Source of the DNA: UBA4655 sp964585575
GTDB taxonomy: Bacteria > Planctomycetota > Planctomycetia > Pirellulales > UBA1268
Direction of reading: 5' to 3'
DNA: 64,000 nt
Assembly (NCBI GenBank): GCA_964585575.1
Contig: CAZPEM010000001.1
Coordinates: 1 to 64,000 of the forward strand
Shown here: positions 44,142 through 53,388 of the stretch, in pieces
Layout: every line of letters starts with the position of its first letter
Numbering within the stretch: position 1 is the first letter of the stretch
Made by a program: the position numbers and the translations under genes
Notes under the pieces: generated by a model
Told to the model about the DNA's origin: nothing
The model's database searches: none
What the model saw: the letters and a program-made list of their open reading frames with translations, nothing else

Positions 44142-44972
44142 ATGTCGTTCTCCCTGCCAAGCCTGCGGCCGTCGGCCATCGGTTCGCGGAGCCTGCTCGC
44201 GTTGGCCGCGATCCTCGCGGCCTGCGGCTGCGCGGCGACGCTCGTCGACCTGCCGGTGGCACGATTTCTTGCCGACACGCGCCGCCCTGCCGACACGCGC
44301 CGCCCTGCCGACACGCGATCACCAGCCGGCGACAACCGCCTGAGACCGCCGGGGGCCGACGTCGCCCCGGAGCCGCCTCCTCGGGAATCGAGACGGCTGC
44401 CGGGGGACCTCGTCCGGCTCGTGAACCTTTCGGAGGTGTTTGGATACTCGCCGTCGGCCGCGATCATCCTGCTTGCCGCGATGCTCCTCGATCCGTCGCT
44501 CGTTCGTCCGACGACATCGCGGTCATTTCGGCTGGCATCAACCGGTCGCGCGACGTTCAGGGTGCCGGCGCTGGTCTCTCCGGACGCGATCCGGATGGTG
44601 GGCATGACGTTCACGGGCGGCCTCACGACCGACCTGCTCAAACTCATCATCACCAGGGTGCGGCCGTACGCCGCCAATCTCGACCTGCATGCGACGGCGT
44701 TGGACACCTTTTCGAATATCGAAGGCGTGAGCGGAGTCGCCATGCGAAGCTTTCCTTCCGGCCATGCGGCCGTGGCCGCCGGTCTCGCCTCGGCGCTCTG
44801 TTGGCGATACCCGAGGGGGGCGGCTCTGTTCGTCGCCATCGCCGCCGCCGCCGCCGCACAGCGGCTCACGTCGGGCTCACATTACCCGAGCGACGTGGCG
44901 GTTGGCGCCGCGATTGCGGTGGCATGGGCGGCCGCGTGGATTTGGTCGGCCGAGCGGAAGAATCCTGGCTGA
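44142..44972 (+). CDS. PAP2-family phosphatase
   Basis: 276 aa from ATG 44142. An N-terminal signal with a Cys (ALAAILAACGCAATL) suggests a lipoprotein or anchor. The acid-phosphatase signature is intact: KLIITRVRP, RSFPSGHAAVAAGL and RLTSGSHYPSDV. Hydrophobic helices flank these. A phospholipid or undecaprenyl phosphatase role is plausible. A tandem repeat lies near the N-terminus. Start choice is uncertain: no clear ribosome site is seen. Confidence 0.8.
   Translation: MSFSLPSLRPSAIGSRSLLALAAILAACGCAATLVDLPVARFLADTRRPADTRRPADTRSPAGDNRLRPPGADVAPEPPPRESRRLPGDLVRLVNLSEVFGYSPSAAIILLAAMLLDPSLVRPTTSRSFRLASTGRATFRVPALVSPDAIRMVGMTFTGGLTTDLLKLIITRVRPYAANLDLHATALDTFSNIEGVSGVAMRSFPSGHAAVAAGLASALCWRYPRGAALFVAIAAAAAAQRLTSGSHYPSDVAVGAAIAVAWAAAWIWSAERKNPG
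44271..44317 (+). repeat. 18-bp in-frame tandem repeat in the PAP2 gene
   Basis: GCCGACACGCGCCGCCCT at 44271-44288 and 44289-44306, with a partial third to 44317; it encodes ADTRRP-type hexapeptides in the linker after the signal segment. Copy number may vary between strains. Confidence 0.85.
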
Positions 44973-45037
44973 TTCGATTGGCAGAGGATACCGCACCGGG
45001 TAAACTTTCGCGGACAACGCATGGAGGAAGAAGAAAC

Positions 45038-45505
45038 ATGGCTGTCCAGCGAAAGGCGAAGAAGGCTGCTGCGGACGTTCCGGTGGCGGCGGAATCCACT
45101 CCGCAGGTCGCCGCCGCGGCTGCCAAGCCTCGGTCGGCAGCGAAGCGAGTGCTCCTCGTCGATGACGACGTCGAGATCCTCGAGTCGATGCGGACGCTGC
45201 TCGAGGCCCGCGGCTACGAGATCCTGATGGCCCGCGACGGCAATCAGGGGCTCGTGATGGCCGAGCAGGAGGAGCCCGATCTCGTCGTGCTCGACATGAT
45301 GATGCCCAAACGGAGCGGTTTCCTGGTGCTCGAGAAGCTCCGTCGCTCGCGGCCCGTGCCGGTCCGCGTCATCATGATCACGGCCAACGAAGGCAGTCGC
45401 CACAAGGCCTATGCCGAGATGCTCGGGGTGGACGACTACATCCGCAAGCCGTTCGCCATGGACCGGCTGCTCGACAGCGTCGATCGGCTGCTGAAGACGA
45501 ATTGA
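45038..45505 (+). CDS. Single-domain response regulator
   Basis: 155 aa. A receiver domain (residues about 40-153) contains VLLVDDDVEILESM, the phospho-acceptor D86 in LVVLDMMMPKRSG and the conserved Lys in DDYIRKPF. There is no output domain, so it likely works through a partner, as CheY does. It has a 38-residue N-terminal extension rich in Ala/Lys. GGAGG 9 nt before ATG 45038. No histidine kinase gene is adjacent. Confidence 0.9.
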   Translation: MAVQRKAKKAAADVPVAAESTPQVAAAAAKPRSAAKRVLLVDDDVEILESMRTLLEARGYEILMARDGNQGLVMAEQEEPDLVVLDMMMPKRSGFLVLEKLRRSRPVPVRVIMITANEGSRHKAYAEMLGVDDYIRKPFAMDRLLDSVDRLLKTN

Positions 45506-45784
45506 CGAGTCGAAGCCGTCGATGCCTTGATTCGTCGGCGGTCTCTCCATGCTTCGCTCGTATTATGCGTCGCTCGTGCCGCTGCCGGATCAGCTTCGCG
45601 GTCCGCTCGCCATGGTCGGAGAGCTTTATCGGTGTGCTGGCCCGGGCCATGCACGACCGGCGAAATGCGGGCAATCTCGGCAATCTGCGCGGCAGAGATC
45701 TGGAATTGACCCGTTTTTCAGCGGGCAATACATTCCGACGGCTCGTCAAACTCCGCCTGAAAAACCCTCGCTTTGAATGCCTCG
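45506..45784. other. 279-nt spacer before dnaG, no gene identified
   Basis: Reading frames here are short and their products unlike any known protein. In many bacteria this position before dnaG holds rpsU (ribosomal S21); none is seen in any frame. Confidence 0.5.
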
Positions 45785-47668
45785 ATGACCATCGGCCGAG
45801 ATGATGCCAAGGACCGCGTGAGGGAGGCCACGGACATCGTGGATCTCGTCGGCAGCTACCTGGCTTTGCGGCGGCAGGGCAAGGCCATGGTCGGGCTCTG
45901 TCCCTGGCATGACGACTCCCGGCCGAGCCTCACGGTCAACCCGGAGCGTCAGACCTTTCGCTGCTGGGTCTGCAATCTCGGAGGCGACGTCTTCAGCTTC
46001 ATGATGAAGATGGAGCGAATCGAGTTTCCCGAGGCGCTCGAGATGCTCGCATCGCGGGCCGGTATCGAACTGCCGAAGGCCGGCCGTGCCGGGCCCGGGA
46101 CGAGTGAGAAAGCGGAGCTTTTCCGGCTGCTCGACTGGGCCGCAGGCCGATTTTCCAGGGCTCTCGAGTCGCTCCCGGCCGCGGAGGCGGCCCGTCAGTA
46201 CGTCGCAGCACGGGGATTGGCGGCCGAGGTCGTGCGACGCTTCACGATCGGCTTCGCGCCGAACGAGTGGGACTGGCTCGTCCGGCAGGCGTCGGACAAC
46301 GGATTTTCCATGCAAAAGCTCGCCGCGGCGGGCCTCGCGGTCGAGCGGCAGGGCTCCGCGGGCCACTACGACCGGTTTCGCAACAGGCTGATCTTTCCGA
46401 TCCGGGATTCGGCCGGCCGGTGCATCGCCTTCGGTGGCCGCGCACTGCCGGGAGCGGCTGCCGACACGGCCAAGTACATCAACTCCCCCGAGACGCCGCT
46501 CTTTTCGAAGAGTTCGACGCTCTACGGCCTCGACACCGCCCGCGACGCGATTGCCAGGAAAGGCCGGGCGGTCGTCGTCGAGGGCTACACCGACTGCCTC
46601 GCCGCCCGCCAGGCGGGCATCGACGAGGTGGTCGCCGTGCTCGGCACGGCGCTCGGCGAGCGGCATGCGAGGCTGCTGCGGCGGTACACCGATCGGGTCG
46701 TGCTCGTGCTCGACGGCGACGATGCGGGCCGGAAGCGGGCCGACGAGATTCTCGACATCCTCCTCGCGGAGCCGATCGACCTCGCGATCGCGAGGCTGCC
46801 CACGGGAGTGGATCCCTGCGACCTGCTGCAGGCCGAGGGTGCCGCCGCGTTCGAGGCGGTGATCGACTCCGCCTGCGACCCGCTCGACTACCGGATGGAC
46901 GAGGTCTTTTCGCGGTTGCAGTCTGACCGCAACGCCGGAGAGCAGGCGATTCTCGCCGGGATCGAAAGCGTGCTCTCGGCGGTCGCCCGGGCCGGCTCGA
47001 GGCGTGGAGAGGGATCCCTCTCCACGTCACAGCGGCGGCTGCGGGAGGAGCGGATGCTCGCCAGGCTGTCGCGGCGGTTCGGGCTCGACGTCGCCGCACT
47101 TCGCGATCGGCTCGACGATCTTCGGAGTCGCTCGGATGGCAGATCGGCCCGCAGTACCTCAACAGAACGAGGGCCTTCCACCGAACGAGGGAGCGATCCG
47201 CCGCCGGCCACGGCTCCATCGGCTCCCCTGTCGCCATGGGATCGCGAGGTGCTCGAGGTGCTCGTCGGCGTGCCGGAGAGCGTGGGGGTGATCGTCCGCG
47301 AGGTCGCCGTGGACGAGCTCGAGTCGCCGGCCGTTCGGACCGTCTTCGAGGCCGCCCGCCGGCTCCACGGCGAGGGCCGCCGGGTCGGCCTCGTCGATCT
47401 GCTCGACGCGTTGCCCGACCCCGCGATGCAGAGCCTGCTGGTGGACGTGGACGAAACGAGTTCCTCGCGTGGCATTCACGATCCCCAGGAGCGGCTCGAG
47501 CACCTCCGCGAGGCCGTCCGCCGACGGTCGGCCCTGCGGATGGCCGGCCAGCACGCACGACAACTCAAGGGCAGCGGGCTCGACGCCGAGTCCGAGGCCG
47601 ACCTGTTGGAACGACTCGTCGCGCAGCGGCGGGTGGCTCAGGGCATGACCGATCCCAAGGATGGGTGA
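45785..47668 (+). CDS. dnaG: DNA primase
   Basis: Makes RNA primers at replication forks, 627 aa. N-terminal zinc finger CPWHDDSRPS...CWVC (C39-x2-H42 and a later C-x2-C), then the RNA polymerase core with KGRAVVVEGYTDCLAARQAG, the TOPRIM metal acidic residues and LDGDDAGRKRADEI. The C-terminal third, which contacts the helicase, is more divergent. ATG 45785 starts it; an in-frame TTG at 45773 is possible. rpoD follows after 71 nt. Confidence 0.95.
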   Translation: MTIGRDDAKDRVREATDIVDLVGSYLALRRQGKAMVGLCPWHDDSRPSLTVNPERQTFRCWVCNLGGDVFSFMMKMERIEFPEALEMLASRAGIELPKAGRAGPGTSEKAELFRLLDWAAGRFSRALESLPAAEAARQYVAARGLAAEVVRRFTIGFAPNEWDWLVRQASDNGFSMQKLAAAGLAVERQGSAGHYDRFRNRLIFPIRDSAGRCIAFGGRALPGAAADTAKYINSPETPLFSKSSTLYGLDTARDAIARKGRAVVVEGYTDCLAARQAGIDEVVAVLGTALGERHARLLRRYTDRVVLVLDGDDAGRKRADEILDILLAEPIDLAIARLPTGVDPCDLLQAEGAAAFEAVIDSACDPLDYRMDEVFSRLQSDRNAGEQAILAGIESVLSAVARAGSRRGEGSLSTSQRRLREERMLARLSRRFGLDVAALRDRLDDLRSRSDGRSARSTSTERGPSTERGSDPPPATAPSAPLSPWDREVLEVLVGVPESVGVIVREVAVDELESPAVRTVFEAARRLHGEGRRVGLVDLLDALPDPAMQSLLVDVDETSSSRGIHDPQERLEHLREAVRRRSALRMAGQHARQLKGSGLDAESEADLLERLVAQRRVAQGMTDPKDG

Positions 47669-47739
47669 CGGTGCCCGCGTGGGCGGAGTCGCCCGCGGTG
47701 GTAGAGTGACGATGGTCCAGAGGCTAGGAGGGCATCTCG

Positions 47740-49449
47740 ATGCGGCAGCAAGATGGTTCGGCGAATCAACATCGATCGATCGGCTATACGGACGGCGCGC
47801 TGGCAACGCTCGTCGAAACGGGTCTCGCGCAGGGGTATCTCACGTTCGACCAGGTGAACAACTACCTGCCTGACGAGGCGGTCGATCCTGAAAAGATCGA
47901 CGCCCTGCTCGTGGCCCTCGAGGAGCGGGGCATCGACCTGGTCGACCAGCCGCCGCAGGTCGATGCAACCGCCGATGCGGTCGCGGAATCGTCTGCCACG
48001 CCGCCCCCGTCGAAACCGCGCCGCGAAGAGGCGATCACGACCCCGCCGTCGAACGCCGGCAACGATCCGATCAGGATGTACCTCGCGCAGATGGCGGAGA
48101 TCCCGCTGTTGACCCGCGAGGAGGAGATTTCGCTCGCGAAGCGGATCGAGGTCACCCGCAAGCGGTTCCGTCGCGCGATCCTCGGCTCCGCTTACGCGAT
48201 GCACTCGACGGTGGAGACGCTCCGACGCGTGCACGAGGGAAAGCTTCCCTTCGACCGCACGATCAAGGTGTCGCTCACGGAGCGGCTCACGAAGGAGCAG
48301 ATCCAGGCCCGCATGCCCCACAATCTTCGGACGCTCGACCACCTCATGGAGGAGAATCGGAAGGACTTCCGTCTCCTCGTCAGTCGTCGGACGAGCAAGG
48401 AGGATGCCCGCGCCGCCAGGGTCCGGTTCAAGCGGCGGCGGTCGAAGACGCTGCAACTCGTGGAGGAACTCAGCCTCCGCATGCGGCGGGTGCAACCGAT
48501 GATGAAACTTCTCCGCGGCATGTCGGGCCGCATGGACCGGCTCCGCGAGGACCTCGCCCGCATCGCCGAGGGGCGGAGCTCTCTCGACGACCGCGCCGAC
48601 ATGCGGAAGGAACTCCGCGACCTGATGATGACCACGCTCGAGAGCCCGCGGTCCCTCCGCAATCGCGTCACGGCGCTCGAGCGGCTGCAGACCGAGTATG
48701 AGGCGGCGAAGCGAAACCTCTCCGCATCGAATCTGCGGCTGGTCGTTTCGATCGCGAAGAAATACCGCAACCGCGGCCTCTCCTTCCTCGACCTCATCCA
48801 GGAAGGGAACACCGGGCTCATGCGTGCCGTCGACAAGTACGAGTATCGCCGGGGTTTCAAGTTCTCGACCTACGCCACCTGGTGGATCCGGCAGGCGATC
48901 ACCCGCGCGATCGCCGATCAGGCGAGGACGATCCGGATTCCCGTGCACATGATCGACGTGCTCTCGAAGCTCCGCACCACTGCCAAGCGGCTGCTTCACG
49001 AGCTTGGGCGTGATCCGACCTACGAGGAGCTCTCGCAGGCCGCCGACATTCCGCTCGAGGAGGCCCGACGCGTGCTCGACATGGGGCGGCAGCCGATGAG
49101 CCTCGACCGCCCCGTCGGCGAGAGCGAGGACGCGAGCTTCAGCGAGTTCGTCGAGGACATCGGCACGAGGAGTCCGACCCTCTCGGCGACGAACGGCCTG
49201 CTGAAGGATCGGATCGAATCGCTCCTCAAGACCTTGACCTACCGGGAGCGTGAGATCATCCGACTGCGGTACGGCCTGAGCGACGGCTACACCTACACGC
49301 TCGAGGAGGTCGGCCGCATCTTCCGCGTGACGCGGGAACGCGTCCGCCAGATCGAGGCGAAGGCGGTGAAGAAGCTCCAGCACCCGGTCCGTTCGAGGCA
49401 GCTCGAGGGCTTCCTCGAAGGGACGGTCGTGGAAGAAGTCGCCAGCTGA
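47740..49449 (+). CDS. rpoD: Primary sigma factor RpoD
   Basis: Sigma-70 housekeeping factor, 569 aa. Region 1.1-like segment ([21 protein letters not shown]), region 1.2 ([21 protein letters not shown]), an insert of about 200 residues, region 2 ([21 protein letters not shown], then [20 protein letters not shown]), region 3, and region 4 ([33 protein letters not shown]). AGGAGG 8 nt before ATG 47740, a strong ribosome site. It follows dnaG as in the classical macromolecular-synthesis operon. Confidence 0.95.
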   Translation: MRQQDGSANQHRSIGYTDGALATLVETGLAQGYLTFDQVNNYLPDEAVDPEKIDALLVALEERGIDLVDQPPQVDATADAVAESSATPPPSKPRREEAITTPPSNAGNDPIRMYLAQMAEIPLLTREEEISLAKRIEVTRKRFRRAILGSAYAMHSTVETLRRVHEGKLPFDRTIKVSLTERLTKEQIQARMPHNLRTLDHLMEENRKDFRLLVSRRTSKEDARAARVRFKRRRSKTLQLVEELSLRMRRVQPMMKLLRGMSGRMDRLREDLARIAEGRSSLDDRADMRKELRDLMMTTLESPRSLRNRVTALERLQTEYEAAKRNLSASNLRLVVSIAKKYRNRGLSFLDLIQEGNTGLMRAVDKYEYRRGFKFSTYATWWIRQAITRAIADQARTIRIPVHMIDVLSKLRTTAKRLLHELGRDPTYEELSQAADIPLEEARRVLDMGRQPMSLDRPVGESEDASFSEFVEDIGTRSPTLSATNGLLKDRIESLLKTLTYREREIIRLRYGLSDGYTYTLEEVGRIFRVTRERVRQIEAKAVKKLQHPVRSRQLEGFLEGTVVEEVAS

Positions 49450-49564
49450 CGCCGGTTCGACGGATTCGGTGGCCGAGGCGGGCGGGGGCGGGGCGCCCCC
49501 TCGCCCCCCCGAAGCCCGGAGCGGCCCGCTTTCTGGTATGATTCGGCAACCGGAAAGGGGTTTC

Positions 49565-50278
49565 ATGGCCGTCGTCGTCGTCACCGATCTGCTCCGTACG
49601 CTCCACCGCATGCACCGCCAGCTGGCCGACCTGCGTGATCGGCTCACCGGCGGCCCCCGCCAGGTCGCGGCCTTCAAGGCGAGGCTCGCCGCCTCCGAGG
49701 CTGCGCTCACCGCCGCCAACGACGCGGTCAAGAAGGGGAAGGTGACGGCGGATCAGAAGCAGCTCCAGCTTCGCAGCGCCGAATCGAAGCAGCGGGATCT
49801 GGAGGCGAAGCTGAACGCCTGCAAGACCAACCGGGAATACCAGACGCTCAAGGAGCAGATCGCCGCCGACTCGATGGCGATGAAGGTCCTGGAGGACGAG
49901 ATTCTCGAGGCCCTCGAGCGGATCGACACGCTCAGGAAGGACGTCCCCCCGGCGGAGCAGCAGGTCGCCCAGATCAAGAAACTCGTCGCCGAGAAGGAGG
50001 ACGAGGTGCGACGCGAGAAGGCGCAGCTCGAGGCGGAGGTCGCCAGGATCGAGGGGGAACTCGCCGCCGGCGAACGCGAACTCCCGGCCGACATCGTCGA
50101 GGCCTATCGGCGTGCCGTGAAGACGAAAGGGGCCGACGGCATGGCGGTGATCGAGGGGGAGAGTTGCGGCGGTTGCTTTCAGAGGATCACCGACATGATG
50201 ATGTCGGAGGTCCTTCTGGGCCGGATGGTGATCTGCCGCGGCTGCGGCCGGGTTCTCTTTCCCGCCGCGCCGACGTAG
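49565..50278 (+). CDS. Coiled-coil protein with C-terminal zinc ribbon
   Basis: 237 aa. A long coiled coil (residues about 10-180, for example AAFKARLAASEAALTAAND) ends in a C4-type zinc ribbon, CGGC ... CRGC, followed by RVLFPAAPT. This layout matches the widely conserved zf-RING_7 family, whose function is unclear (links to DNA or RNA processing have been proposed). ATG 49565 follows GGAAAGGGG; a TATGAT at 49537-49542 may be its -10 box. It lies between rpoD and greA. Confidence 0.85.
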   Translation: MAVVVVTDLLRTLHRMHRQLADLRDRLTGGPRQVAAFKARLAASEAALTAANDAVKKGKVTADQKQLQLRSAESKQRDLEAKLNACKTNREYQTLKEQIAADSMAMKVLEDEILEALERIDTLRKDVPPAEQQVAQIKKLVAEKEDEVRREKAQLEAEVARIEGELAAGERELPADIVEAYRRAVKTKGADGMAVIEGESCGGCFQRITDMMMSEVLLGRMVICRGCGRVLFPAAPT

Positions 50279-50349
50279 GCCCATCGACTTCCCGGAATCC
50301 CGACCCGGAACAGCATCCAATCCCGAACAGTGAGGAACGATCCGTAGCC

Positions 50350-50832
50350 ATGTCGTCCGACCGCATTCCCATGACCCGTGCCGGATACGAGAAGCTCAAG
50401 GCGGAAGTCGAGCACCTCGACACCGTCGAGATGCCGAAGCTCGCCCAACGGGTGGCCGCGGCCCGCAGCGAGGGGGATCTCAGCGAAAACGCCGAGTACC
50501 ACGGCGCCCGCGAGAGCCAGGGAATGCTCCAGGCCAAGATCAACCTGCTCCGGGACAAGCTCGCCAGGGCGGTCATCGTCGAACGGCAGAAGGAGGCAAC
50601 GGGCGAGGTGGTCTTCGGTTCGACCGTCGTCGTCAAGGATCTCAAGTTCGGCGACAACGAGACCTTCGTGCTCGTCGGCGCCGGCGAGGAGGACTACGAC
50701 GCAGGCAAGATCAACGTGGCCAGCCCTCTGGCCCAGGGGCTCCTTGGACGGAAGGTCGGCGAGCGGGTCGCGATCGACGTGCCGGCCGGGAAGATGCAGT
50801 TCGAGATCCTCGAGGTCAAGTTCGAGGATTGA
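50350..50832 (+). CDS. greA: Transcription elongation factor GreA
   Basis: Rescues backtracked RNA polymerase by stimulating transcript cleavage, 160 aa. N-terminal coiled coil (GYEKLKAEVEHLDTVEMP) with the acidic tip GDLSENAEY, and the C-terminal FKBP-like domain (KINVASPLAQGLLGRKVGE). Start ATG 50350 gives the normal length; the frame opens further upstream only as a shadow. Its last 17 nt overlap the convergent yggS gene. Confidence 0.96.
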   Translation: MSSDRIPMTRAGYEKLKAEVEHLDTVEMPKLAQRVAAARSEGDLSENAEYHGARESQGMLQAKINLLRDKLARAVIVERQKEATGEVVFGSTVVVKDLKFGDNETFVLVGAGEEDYDAGKINVASPLAQGLLGRKVGERVAIDVPAGKMQFEILEVKFED

Positions 50833-51547
50833 TATCTTCCTCGAACAGCGCCGAGCCGACCCGCACGATCGTCGAACCCTCGAGGATCGCCTCGCAAAAG
50901 TCGCCGCTCATTCCCATCGAGAGTTCCTCGAGCGACTCCGCCCCTGGCGTGCCGCGAAGCGAGTCGCGAACCGCGCGGAGTGCCGCGAACTGGCTGCGGG
51001 CCAGCTCCCGGGTTTTCGCCACATCCGCCCCCTCCTCGGCCGCCGATGCCATTCCCATCAGCCCACGCACGCGAATGCCGCCGCAGCCGGCCGCCGCGGC
51101 CACGAGCGACGCCACGTCGCCGATCGCCGCGCCCGTCCGCTCGGCCCCCCCGTCGAGATTCGCCTCGACGAGCACATCGGCGACGCGGCCACCCGCACGG
51201 GCCTCGTCGTCGATCGCGCGCAGCAACCGGAGGCTGTCGATCGAATGGACGAGGTGCACGACCGGCAGCGTCCGACGCACCTTGTTGCGTTGGAGGTGGC
51301 CGATCAGGTGCCATCTCGGCTGCAGTCCCGCGGCCGCGAAGGCTTCCGCCTTCCTCCAGAGCTCCTGCGGCCGGCTTTCGGCGAGATCCCGGCAGCCGGC
51401 CTCGTACAGCGCCATCGCCGCCTCGATCCCCACGTACTTCGTGACCCCGACGATCCTGACGGCGCTCGGGTCCCTGCCCGCCTCACGGCAGGCCTCGGCC
51501 ACCGAAGCCCTCACGGCAGCGTAGTTCTCGGCGACCCGCCGGAGCAT
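50816..51547 (-). CDS. yggS: YggS-family PLP homeostasis protein
   Basis: PLP-binding protein of the alanine-racemase fold that buffers pyridoxal phosphate, 243 aa from ATG 51547. PLP lysine K37 in IVGVTKYVG; HLIGHLQRNKVRR, GLMGMASAAEEG and LSMGMSGDFCEAI are family motifs. The start overlaps the stop of the upstream gene (TGATG), so translation is coupled. The usual ENR in this family reads AESRPQEL here, a small deviation. Confidence 0.93.
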   Translation of the reverse strand: MLRRVAENYAAVRASVAEACREAGRDPSAVRIVGVTKYVGIEAAMALYEAGCRDLAESRPQELWRKAEAFAAAGLQPRWHLIGHLQRNKVRRTLPVVHLVHSIDSLRLLRAIDDEARAGGRVADVLVEANLDGGAERTGAAIGDVASLVAAAAGCGGIRVRGLMGMASAAEEGADVAKTRELARSQFAALRAVRDSLRGTPGAESLEELSMGMSGDFCEAILEGSTIVRVGSALFEEDINPRT

Positions 51548-53346
51548 CACTGGATCTCGATGAGCCTTTCGACGGTTCCGCTGCGACCCACCCTGCCGAG
51601 CAGGAACTCGCAGGCCAGGTTGCAGCCGAGCACGGAGCGGTTGCGGACGGCGTCGAGCCCCCGATAGACGAGCCACTGGCTCCCGCCGACCTGGATCCGG
51701 TATCCGCAGCCGCGATGCTCGGGGAGGTTCTGCCGGCTGTCGGCGACCGTAAGCCGCCGCCACGTCAGCGGCTCGCCGATCCGTGCCGCGTCGAGGTCGA
51801 GCCAGATCGGCGTGTAGGTCCTCGCGACCCGTGAACGCCTCGCATGCACGAGCCGGCCGGGCTCCGCCTCGAGCCTCCCGTCGCACGAAGCCGACGACCA
51901 TTCCGGCAGCGCCAGCGGCAACGCCATCAGCCGCACCGACTCGTCGAAGCCGATGAGCTCACGGGTTTCTTCGGCGGCCTCGAACTCGATCCCGGGGCAG
52001 ACCGGCAGGCCGGTGCGGTACTCGATCTCCATGGCCAGCCGCGGCGAATCGGCGGGACCGGCCCGCGTCGAATCTTCGGAGGGCACGATCGCGTCCGCAA
52101 CGAGCAGCACCCGGTCCCGGGGAGCGAAAACGAGCTGCCGTTCGAGTCTCAGACCACGGGACAGCGGCAGCGTCCATTCGGCGAACGTCGTCTCCGTAGC
52201 CCCCTGCGACTTGGCGGCCTTTTCCGACTCGAAGCAGGAATCGGCCCAGGGGCCGCTCGGTTCGAGCGCGACGCCGTCGGCCGAAGCCTCGAACGACCAC
52301 TCGCCGCAGCAGAGCAGTCTGGACTCGACGACGACCTCGAGGTGCATCGCGGACCCGCGCGCATCGACGAGGATCCTCGTGGAGCGACGCCCGCGGCCGG
52401 AGCGGATGACGGCGAAGCCGCCGACGGATCGGCTTGCCGCAGGCTGCAGGCCGTGTCGCCCGGCGACTTCGACGATCGACTCCCATCCCGGTTGCATCGT
52501 CCATCCACCCCGCACGGCGGCGGGTTTTCCGTGACGGCGGTCGGCCGGCAGGAGCCGCATCGCCGTCTCGATCGCCGAGAGCAGGGCGTCGCGGACGCGG
52601 GGGGACCAGGGAACGTCGCCCGTCTCCTCCGCCCGCAGGTGCACTCCCGCCCAGCGGGCGACCGTCTCCAGGATCGCTTCCGATCCGGTCCGTCCGATCG
52701 CGCCATCCGAGGGCATGAGCTGCTCGATTTCCGCCTCGACGGCGGCCACGGCGAGCGGAGCAAAACGGTCGCACGCCTCGACGTCGGCGAAGAGCCTGCC
52801 GAGCACGAGCAGAAATCCGGCCGGCGTCGTGTCGCCGATCTCGAGCGCCGGAAGCAAGGAACTGGCGATCCCCTCGATCCGCTGGAGCGCGGCCCCGGAG
52901 GCGACGCTCGACCGCTTCGACCGCGCGGCCCACGCCAAGCCCCACGCGGCGGCTTCGGCCGCCGTCGCCCGTCCCGCGAGCCCCTCGCCGTTTTCGGCGG
53001 CGTCGATGACCGCGTCGAGCAGGCCGCCCGGCTTCGTGATCTCGGCGGCCTTCTCCCCCGCGGCGATCGCCCGCGCGAGCGACAGCAGCCGCTTTCTCGG
53101 ATCGTGCGAGTCGCACTCCGATCCGAGTCGGCGGATCTCGGCGACGGCCACCCTCCGCTTGATCCGCTCCGGCGGCCGCTTGCGGCGGCTCGTGCGGTGG
53201 TGGGGCGGTGTCGGGGACACTGCCGACGGGGACACTGCCGACGGGGACGCTGCCGACGGGGACACTGCCGACGCTTTGGCGTGTACCGCATCGCCGTTGA
53301 TCGATGGCCGGGGAAGTTTGCGGGCTTTTCGCTTCGTGCTGTTCAT
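51547..53346 (-). CDS. Large protein of unknown function, possible heparinase-like C-terminal fold
   Basis: 599 aa. N-terminal 70 residues are Lys/Arg-rich and contain four SAVSP-type pentads, then a helical region (about 80-330) and a beta-rich C-terminal half with LEVVVESRLLCCGEWSFEAS and LRLERQLVFAPRDRVLLVAD. Helices followed by beta strands recall heparinase II/III-like polysaccharide lyases, but no catalytic set could be confirmed. No signal peptide is visible. It overlaps yggS (TGATG) and is divergent from the YdjY gene with a 42-nt spacer. Confidence 0.6.
   Translation of the reverse strand: MNSTKRKARKLPRPSINGDAVHAKASAVSPSAASPSAVSPSAVSPTPPHHRTSRRKRPPERIKRRVAVAEIRRLGSECDSHDPRKRLLSLARAIAAGEKAAEITKPGGLLDAVIDAAENGEGLAGRATAAEAAAWGLAWAARSKRSSVASGAALQRIEGIASSLLPALEIGDTTPAGFLLVLGRLFADVEACDRFAPLAVAAVEAEIEQLMPSDGAIGRTGSEAILETVARWAGVHLRAEETGDVPWSPRVRDALLSAIETAMRLLPADRRHGKPAAVRGGWTMQPGWESIVEVAGRHGLQPAASRSVGGFAVIRSGRGRRSTRILVDARGSAMHLEVVVESRLLCCGEWSFEASADGVALEPSGPWADSCFESEKAAKSQGATETTFAEWTLPLSRGLRLERQLVFAPRDRVLLVADAIVPSEDSTRAGPADSPRLAMEIEYRTGLPVCPGIEFEAAEETRELIGFDESVRLMALPLALPEWSSASCDGRLEAEPGRLVHARRSRVARTYTPIWLDLDAARIGEPLTWRRLTVADSRQNLPEHRGCGYRIQVGGSQWLVYRGLDAVRNRSVLGCNLACEFLLGRVGRSGTVERLIEIQ
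53213..53272 (-). repeat. 15-bp in-frame tandem repeat, 4 copies
   Basis: Four units of GGGGACACTGCCGAC (third has GGGGACGCTGCCGAC) at 53213-53272, encoding the SAVSP / SAASP pentads of the unknown protein. Likely to vary in length between strains. Confidence 0.9.
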
Positions 53347-53388
53347 TCCGGTATGGTACAAAAATCTTTCCCGCCGGAGGCCCGTCCC

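Noticed and set aside
45502..45804. Reading frame before dnaG as possible rpsU
   Set aside because: None of the S21 features is seen; the frame is Arg/Ser-rich and starts at TTG.
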